From: Nitrospinae bacterium RIFCSPHIGHO2_02_FULL_39_82
Lineage (GTDB): Bacteria; Nitrospinota; Nitrospinia; UBA9942
Assembly: GCA_001804915.1 (NCBI GenBank)
Contig: MHDI01000026.1
Coordinates: 1-36,567 of the forward strand
DNA: 36,567 bases
Direction of reading: 5' to 3'
Of the stretch, positions 32,312-36,567 are shown in pieces (the stretch's first letter is position 1; each line of letters begins with the position of its first letter). The notes beneath the pieces were generated by a model, which was given only the letters and a program-made list of their open reading frames with translations, was not told where the DNA came from and searched no databases. The position numbers and the translations under genes were made by a program.

Positions 32312-32962
32312 ATGTTTACTGGAATTATTGAAGAGACCGGGGTAGTAAAAGAGATTCAAAAAAGAAGGGATAATTTACGACTTATCATAGGTGCAGATAA
32401 AATAATGGAGGGGCTAAAATTAGGGGACAGCATAGCAGTAGATGGGATATGTATCTCCGTAGCAGCTATTAACAAAAAGACATTTGAGGCAGACATATCT
32501 AAAGAAACTGTAAAAAAGACTACTGTTATGGAGTTTATGGCAGGCAAAATGGTTAATCTTGAAAGTGCTGTAAGAATTGGCGGTCATCTTGGGGGACACA
32601 TTGTTACAGGTCATGTTGACGGGGTAGGCAGGATAAAAAAATTTGAGAGGAAGGTTGACGGAAGTTATCTAACAATAACAATGTCAGCTGATTTAAGGAG
32701 GTATATGATCCCGAGGGGTTCTGTAGCAGTTGACGGTATAAGCCTGACTATTGCAGAGTTAAATCATGATTCCATTATTATTGCCCTTATCCCCCACACC
32801 TTAAAAATGACCTCACTGGAGCATAAAAATGCCGGGGATGGGGTTAATATAGAATGTGATATAATAGGTAAATATGTGGAGAGATTAGTCGGCTCTACAC
32901 TTAATATAAAATATTCAAAAATTGACACTGAATTCTTAAAGAATTATGGATATTCACATTAA
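32312..32962 (+). CDS. ribE: riboflavin synthase, alpha subunit
   Basis: A 216-residue enzyme that dismutates two 6,7-dimethyl-8-ribityllumazine molecules to riboflavin. It shows the family N-terminus MFTGIIEETGVV and two repeated lumazine-binding barrels (about 1-95 and 96-195), each with a GDSIAVDGI/RGSVAVDGISLTI-like motif and a GGHIVTGHVDG linker. The last 17 bases overlap the ribBA start. Translation may be affected by the heptamer element that replaces its leader. Confidence 0.96.
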   Translation: MFTGIIEETGVVKEIQKRRDNLRLIIGADKIMEGLKLGDSIAVDGICISVAAINKKTFEADISKETVKKTTVMEFMAGKMVNLESAVRIGGHLGGHIVTGHVDGVGRIKKFERKVDGSYLTITMSADLRRYMIPRGSVAVDGISLTIAELNHDSIIIALIPHTLKMTSLEHKNAGDGVNIECDIIGKYVERLVGSTLNIKYSKIDTEFLKNYGYSH

Positions 32963-34184
32963 TAAAATTCAAGAGGCTATAGAGGATATAAAGAAAGGTA
33001 AAATGATTATCCTCGTGGATGATGAGGATAGGGAAAATGAAGGGGATTTGATGATTGCAGCGGAGAAAGCTACAGCCGAGGCAATAAACTTCATGACAAA
33101 GCACGGAAGGGGGCTTATATGTCTTTCCCTTACACCTGAAAGGGTGGATGAACTCAAGTTACAAATGATGGTAAACAATAATGAGTCCCGATTCGGGACA
33201 GCCTTTACCGTCTCCATAGAGGCGAGGTATGGTGTGACTACAGGAATATCTGCCCATGACAGGGCTACAACAATCCTAACTGCAATTAATCCAAAGGCAA
33301 AACCTCTGGATCTGGTAAGTCCGGGGCATATCTTTCCATTAAGGGCAAGGGAGGGAGGGGTTTTAGTGAGGAGTGGCCAGACAGAGGGTTCTGTGGACAT
33401 AGCAAGACTCGCCGGGCTATACCCTGCGGGGGTTATCTGTGAAATTATGAATGACGACGGGACAATGGCAAGAGTCCCGCAATTAATGGAATTTTCAAAG
33501 AGGTTTGGAATAAAAGTTATAACCATAAAGGACCTTATTGAATACAGGATGAAGAGAGAGTCCCTTGTCAGAAGAGTTGCTGAAACCAAACTCCCAACAG
33601 ATTACGGAGAATTTAAAATTATCGCCTTTGAAAATACAATAAACGATTTTATACATATCGCCCTTGTCAAAGGCGAAATTATGCCTGATAAAGATATACT
33701 TGTAAGGGTCCATTCACAGTGTCTCACAGGTGATGTATTTAGCTCTTACAGGTGCGATTGCGGAGAGCAGTTACACAATGCCCTAAAAATGATAGAAGAA
33801 GAGAGAACCGGCATTCTCCTTTATCTCTATCAGGAGGGGAGAGGCATCGGTCTTATAAATAAACTTAAAGCCTATTCCCTCCAGGATCAGGGGATGGACA
33901 CTGTTCAGGCGAACGAAGAACTTGGTTTTAAGGCTGATTTAAGGGACTATGGAATAGGTGCCCAGATACTTGTAAATCTTGGTGTAAGAAATATACGACT
34001 AATGACAAACAATCCAAGAAAGATTGTAGGATTGGAGGGATATGGGCTTCACATCGTTGACCGTGTCCACATAGAAATTCATCCTAAAAAGGAAAATGTA
34101 AAATACCTGCAGACAAAAAGGAAGAAGCTGGGACATCTTATTAATGCAGTATCAGAGAATCAAAGCGTCAAAGTGTCAAAGTAA
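32946..34184 (+). CDS. ribBA: bifunctional DHBP synthase / GTP cyclohydrolase II
   Basis: A 412-residue enzyme supplying both riboflavin precursors. The N-terminal RibB domain (about 1-200; DDEDRENEGDLMIAAE, HDRATTI, GHIFPLRA) makes 3,4-dihydroxy-2-butanone 4-phosphate. The C-terminal RibA domain (about 205-400) has zinc cysteines in HSQCLTGDVFSSYRCDCG and the catalytic YLYQEGRGIGL. Its start lies inside the end of ribE (17-base overlap). The C-terminal tail ENQSVKVSK is encoded by the left arm of an octamer repeat and is outside the conserved fold. Confidence 0.97.
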   Translation: MDIHINKIQEAIEDIKKGKMIILVDDEDRENEGDLMIAAEKATAEAINFMTKHGRGLICLSLTPERVDELKLQMMVNNNESRFGTAFTVSIEARYGVTTGISAHDRATTILTAINPKAKPLDLVSPGHIFPLRAREGGVLVRSGQTEGSVDIARLAGLYPAGVICEIMNDDGTMARVPQLMEFSKRFGIKVITIKDLIEYRMKRESLVRRVAETKLPTDYGEFKIIAFENTINDFIHIALVKGEIMPDKDILVRVHSQCLTGDVFSSYRCDCGEQLHNALKMIEEERTGILLYLYQEGRGIGLINKLKAYSLQDQGMDTVQANEELGFKADLRDYGIGAQILVNLGVRNIRLMTNNPRKIVGLEGYGLHIVDRVHIEIHPKKENVKYLQTKRKKLGHLINAVSENQSVKVSK

Positions 34185-34231
34185 TTTTATCCTTTGATAC
34201 CATGACACTCTGATACTTTGATACTTTTTGA
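34159..34231. repeat. octamer-array inverted element, site H (ribBA / ribH)
   Basis: The left arm has three in-phase 8-mers (34159-34182, ATCAAAGC, GTCAAAGT, GTCAAAGT). The right arm has five in-phase 8-mers (34192-34231, CTTTGATA type), the complement. The left arm overlaps the last ribBA codons. Unlike most other sites, the unit is 8 bases. Confidence 0.85.
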
Positions 34232-34246
34232 GGGGAGGAGGTATAT

Positions 34247-34717
34247 ATGCCAGAAACAATTCAGGGTAAATTGGATGGGAGCGGTTTGAAATTAGGGATG
34301 GTTGTCAGCAGGTTTAACGATTTTCTAACCAGCCATCTGGTAGATGGGGCTATGGATGCCCTTATAAGACATGGTGTTAAAGATGGTAATATTAAAATAA
34401 TAAAAGTCCCCGGTTCATTTGAAATTCCCTATGTTGCAAAAAAACTTGCAGCATCTAAAAAATATGATGCTGTAATATGCCTCGGCGTAATAATAAGAGG
34501 GGATACACTTCATTATCAATATGTCTCTTCAGAGGTGGCAAAAGGTATTGCTGCAATATCTATTGAGACAGGGGTTCCTGTGATTCACGGTGTTCTTACA
34601 GTGGAAAATATTGAACAGGGGATAGAAAGGTCCGGCACAAAATCAGGTAACAGGGGCTGGGATGCAGCGATAAATGCCATTGAGATGGTAAATTTGTATA
34701 AGCAGATAAAAAAGTAA
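34247..34717 (+). CDS. ribH: 6,7-dimethyl-8-ribityllumazine synthase
   Basis: A 156-residue enzyme that condenses 5-amino-6-ribitylaminouracil with dihydroxybutanone phosphate; it assembles into pentamers or 60-mer shells. Motifs include [51 protein letters not shown] and [16 protein letters not shown], with the catalytic His in the DTLHY segment. A strong GGGGAGGAGG Shine-Dalgarno sequence precedes ATG 34247, just after the octamer element. nusB follows 28 bases later, a common gene pair. Confidence 0.97.
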   Translation: MPETIQGKLDGSGLKLGMVVSRFNDFLTSHLVDGAMDALIRHGVKDGNIKIIKVPGSFEIPYVAKKLAASKKYDAVICLGVIIRGDTLHYQYVSSEVAKGIAAISIETGVPVIHGVLTVENIEQGIERSGTKSGNRGWDAAINAIEMVNLYKQIKK

Positions 34718-34745
34718 ATAACTTTATTTTTTCGTTTTTTGACAA

Positions 34746-35207
34746 ATGAAGAAGAGAAGAAGAGGAAGAGAGTTGTGTTTGAAAATCCTCTATCAATGGG
34801 ATAGCCAGAGAGGTGATATAGAGGCTCAGATGAAGTTTTTCTGGAAGCATAACCCAACTCCAGAAGATGTCCAATCTTTTGCCTCAAAGTTAGTAATGGG
34901 CTCCTACAAACATCTCAAAAAGATTGATTCAATATTAGAAAAGTTCAGTGAACACTGGACCCTTGAAAGGATAAGCGCTATAGATAGGAATATACTGAGA
35001 AGTGCCATATATGAACTCTTGTATGAAAATGAAATCCCCTCCAATGTCACCATAAATGAGGCTATAGAAATTTCCAAGAAATACGGCACAGAAGATTCCA
35101 GTCAATTTGTTAACGGAATTCTGGACAGGGTTAAAAGGGAGCTTAAATGCGATAAAAATAAAAATGTTAAAAATCAAAGCCCTTTCGCAGGAACTTTTAA
35201 AAACTGA
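34746..35207 (+). CDS. nusB: transcription antitermination factor NusB
   Basis: A 153-residue all-helical RNA-binding protein of the rRNA antitermination complex, partner of NusE (S10) on boxA. It shows the typical RRRGRELCLKILYQWD N-terminus, the DRNILRSAIYELLY helix and the VTINEAIEISKKYGTEDSSQFVNGILD signature (split: VTINEAIEISKKY, SSQFVNGILD). The last 44 bases overlap the start of the next gene, so its C-terminal tail (about 15 residues) is poorly constrained. A ribH-nusB order is common. Confidence 0.95.
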   Translation: MKKRRRGRELCLKILYQWDSQRGDIEAQMKFFWKHNPTPEDVQSFASKLVMGSYKHLKKIDSILEKFSEHWTLERISAIDRNILRSAIYELLYENEIPSNVTINEAIEISKKYGTEDSSQFVNGILDRVKRELKCDKNKNVKNQSPFAGTFKN

Positions 35208-35721
35208 AACGGAGTTGATTGTTGTATCCCTCTTTAACGATGTTATACCCATTAAGGGAGACGCAGGATATATTGACTGGCTACTTAACGGGCAGATTTC
35301 AAACTTAATAAAAAAGAAAAAGGTCTTCGGAAATTTTAAGGAATCTGTCCTGCTGTCAAGCTGCAACAAAATACCTTCAGAAAAGATACTGCTTGTTGGA
35401 TTCGGAAAGGCATCACATCTTACCTCTCCAAAACTATCCTACATATTCTCTGCTATTATGGATATTATTCATAGAATCAAAATTAAGGATTTTGGCATAT
35501 CTGTCTGCATAAAAGGGATATCGGATTCAGAATACAGCAGAATAGCAGGTGACATGATAGAAGGGATATTAAAGGGATTCGGTGAGATACCATTATCAAA
35601 GTGTGATTATACTGTAAAAATAACGGAGGAAGAAAAAAGCAGATTTTTAATATTGAACAGGATAATAAGAAATTTTGTAGAAAATTTTAAGGAGAAACAT
35701 AATACAGTTCTGGAAGTATAA
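35164..35721 (+). CDS. stand-alone peptidase M17 N-terminal domain protein
   Basis: A 185-residue protein matching only the N-terminal macro-like domain of leucyl aminopeptidase (TELIVVSLFNDVIPIKG, KILLVGFGKASHL). The catalytic M17 domain with its two-zinc site is absent, and the next gene is an unrelated phosphoesterase, so this is not a recent truncation with the rest nearby. ATG 35164 is preferred to an upstream in-frame ATG 35107 because homology begins there; it overlaps nusB by 44 bases. In M17 enzymes this domain contributes to hexamer assembly and, in PepA, to DNA binding. Function unknown; a macro-like ligand-binding role is possible. Confidence 0.75.
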   Translation: MLKIKALSQELLKTETELIVVSLFNDVIPIKGDAGYIDWLLNGQISNLIKKKKVFGNFKESVLLSSCNKIPSEKILLVGFGKASHLTSPKLSYIFSAIMDIIHRIKIKDFGISVCIKGISDSEYSRIAGDMIEGILKGFGEIPLSKCDYTVKITEEEKSRFLILNRIIRNFVENFKEKHNTVLEV

Positions 35722-36450
35722 ATGATATATGCAATATTTTCAGATGTCCATAGTAATTTAGAAGCCTTTCAGTCAGTTCTGCAGAAAATCAAGAAACTTC
35801 ACATAGAAAGGAAAATTTTCCTCGGTGATATTGTTGGCTATTGTGCAGACCCCAATGAATCAATAGATATACTTAAATCCTCGACAGATGTAATATTGGG
35901 GGGAAATCACGACCACGGTGCAGCCAGCATAACAGACATCAGCAATTTCAACCATTATGCAGTGGCAGCCATTCTATGGACAAGGGACACACTGACATCA
36001 GAACATAAAGAATTTCTTAAAAATCTTCCTGCAAATATGGTTACAGATAATCTCACCCTCGCTCATTCCTCACCAAAAGAGCCTCTTATGTGGCACTATA
36101 TCCTGAATATGTCTGATGCAATAGAAAACTTTGAATATTTTAACACCCCTCTATGTTTCATAGGCCACTCCCATCAGCCAATTGCAATAGAAAAGGATGC
36201 AGAAGGGACGGTTAATGTTTTAAGAGATAAAATCATAAAACTTAAACCAACCTCAAGATATATTATAAATGCAGGCAGTATAGGACAGCCGAGGGATGGA
36301 AACCCTGATTCCTCATTTGTTATTTATGACAGTGGAAATATGACTGTTGAATTCAGGAGGATTCCCTATGATATTACATTAACCCAGGAGAAGATGAAGA
36401 GGGAAGGTCTCCCTGATTATTTAATTGAAAGGCTTAACTACGGAAAATAG
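35722..36450 (+). CDS. calcineurin-like metallophosphoesterase
   Basis: A 242-residue phosphoesterase beginning at the base after the previous stop. Metal-binding motifs are complete: FSDVHSNLEAF, LGDIVGYCADP, GGNHDHGA, LAHSS and IGHSHQPI. INAGSIGQPRDGNPDSSFVIY is typical of the YfcE/PrpE-like branch that acts on phosphodiesters or nucleotides. It is the last gene of the lpx-rib-nusB run; the substrate is unknown. The 40 bases that follow hold only a weak 6-bp hairpin and no clear terminator. Confidence 0.9.
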   Translation: MIYAIFSDVHSNLEAFQSVLQKIKKLHIERKIFLGDIVGYCADPNESIDILKSSTDVILGGNHDHGAASITDISNFNHYAVAAILWTRDTLTSEHKEFLKNLPANMVTDNLTLAHSSPKEPLMWHYILNMSDAIENFEYFNTPLCFIGHSHQPIAIEKDAEGTVNVLRDKIIKLKPTSRYIINAGSIGQPRDGNPDSSFVIYDSGNMTVEFRRIPYDITLTQEKMKREGLPDYLIERLNYGK

Positions 36451-36490
36451 ATTATTTTTTTATCCTTATAAATCCGTATAAGTACACTAT

Positions 36491-36567
36491 TTATCTCCCA
36501 AACCGTCTTATCAATTCATCAGCCTTGCTCCTTTCAATACGAATAAGCACATAAAAGTGGTTTTTAT
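36491..36567 (-). CDS. C-terminal end of a gene entering from the right edge
   Basis: On the minus strand a frame open from the window edge encodes 24 residues (NHFYVLIRIERSKADELIRRF and a few more) before TAA at 36493-36491. The composition is protein-like and the gene would converge with the metallophosphoesterase across 40 bases. I do not recognise the family. Confidence 0.5.
   Translation of the reverse strand, partial: KNHFYVLIRIERSKADELIRRFGR

Overview
The window is AT-rich chromosomal DNA from a Gram-negative (diderm) bacterium. It encodes lipid A and heptose synthesis (LpxA, LpxI, RfaE1, RfaE2, a heptosyltransferase), a type IV pilus alignment complex with its secretin (PilMNOPQ), several lipoproteins, and housekeeping RNases (RNase G/E, RNase Y). 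The use of LpxI rather than LpxH, the lpxA-Gfo/Idh-lpxI order, the B12-binding radical SAM/DUF2344 fusion followed by rng, and the abundance of short palindromic repeats suggest an uncultivated lineage of the Desulfobacterota, Nitrospirota, Nitrospinota or Schekmanbacteria type. This is an inference from gene content; there is no rRNA in the window.

Layout. Positions 1-1000 are a degraded accessory patch: a C-protein-like regulator gene, the stump of a probable restriction endonuclease cut off by a 105-bp palindromic element, and intergenic palindromes. 1005-3140 (-) is an M1-type metallopeptidase. 3385-7581 (+) holds the radical SAM fusion and RNase G/E. 7608-9968 (-) holds an M28 peptidase and a membrane protein. 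10096-12161 (+) holds CpoB/YbgF and a LysM protein behind a near-consensus sigma-70 promoter. 12412-18934 (+) is a small XRE regulator, pilMNOPQ and aroB. 18970-22309 (+) holds a lipoprotein, rfaE1, rfaE2, a heptosyltransferase and a Trm112-like protein. 22349-28378 (-) holds tRNA-Ala(GGC), metG, ymdB, rny, the 5-formyl-THF cyclo-ligase gene, a probable 6S RNA, zapA and a 59-residue ZapB-like gene. 28550-36450 (+) is a compact run: lpxA, gfo/idh, lpxI, ribD, ribE, ribBA, ribH, nusB, a lone M17 N-terminal domain and a metallophosphoesterase. A partial minus-strand gene lies at the right edge.

The genes are mostly core envelope, RNA and cofactor functions; there is no phage, CRISPR or intact defence system. 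The most unusual feature is structural. At least eight gene boundaries carry arrays of 7- or 8-base tandem units, usually as two arms around a short spacer with the right-arm unit the reverse complement of the left-arm unit. The unit differs from site to site while the architecture is kept. In PilQ and the LysM protein the arms are translated and supply the signal peptide; at rng the right arm makes a three-fold hydrophobic 7-residue repeat just upstream of the real start. Two unrelated palindromic repeats are inserted in frame in the radical SAM gene, and the 3' end of metG has suffered an internal deletion with loss of frame.
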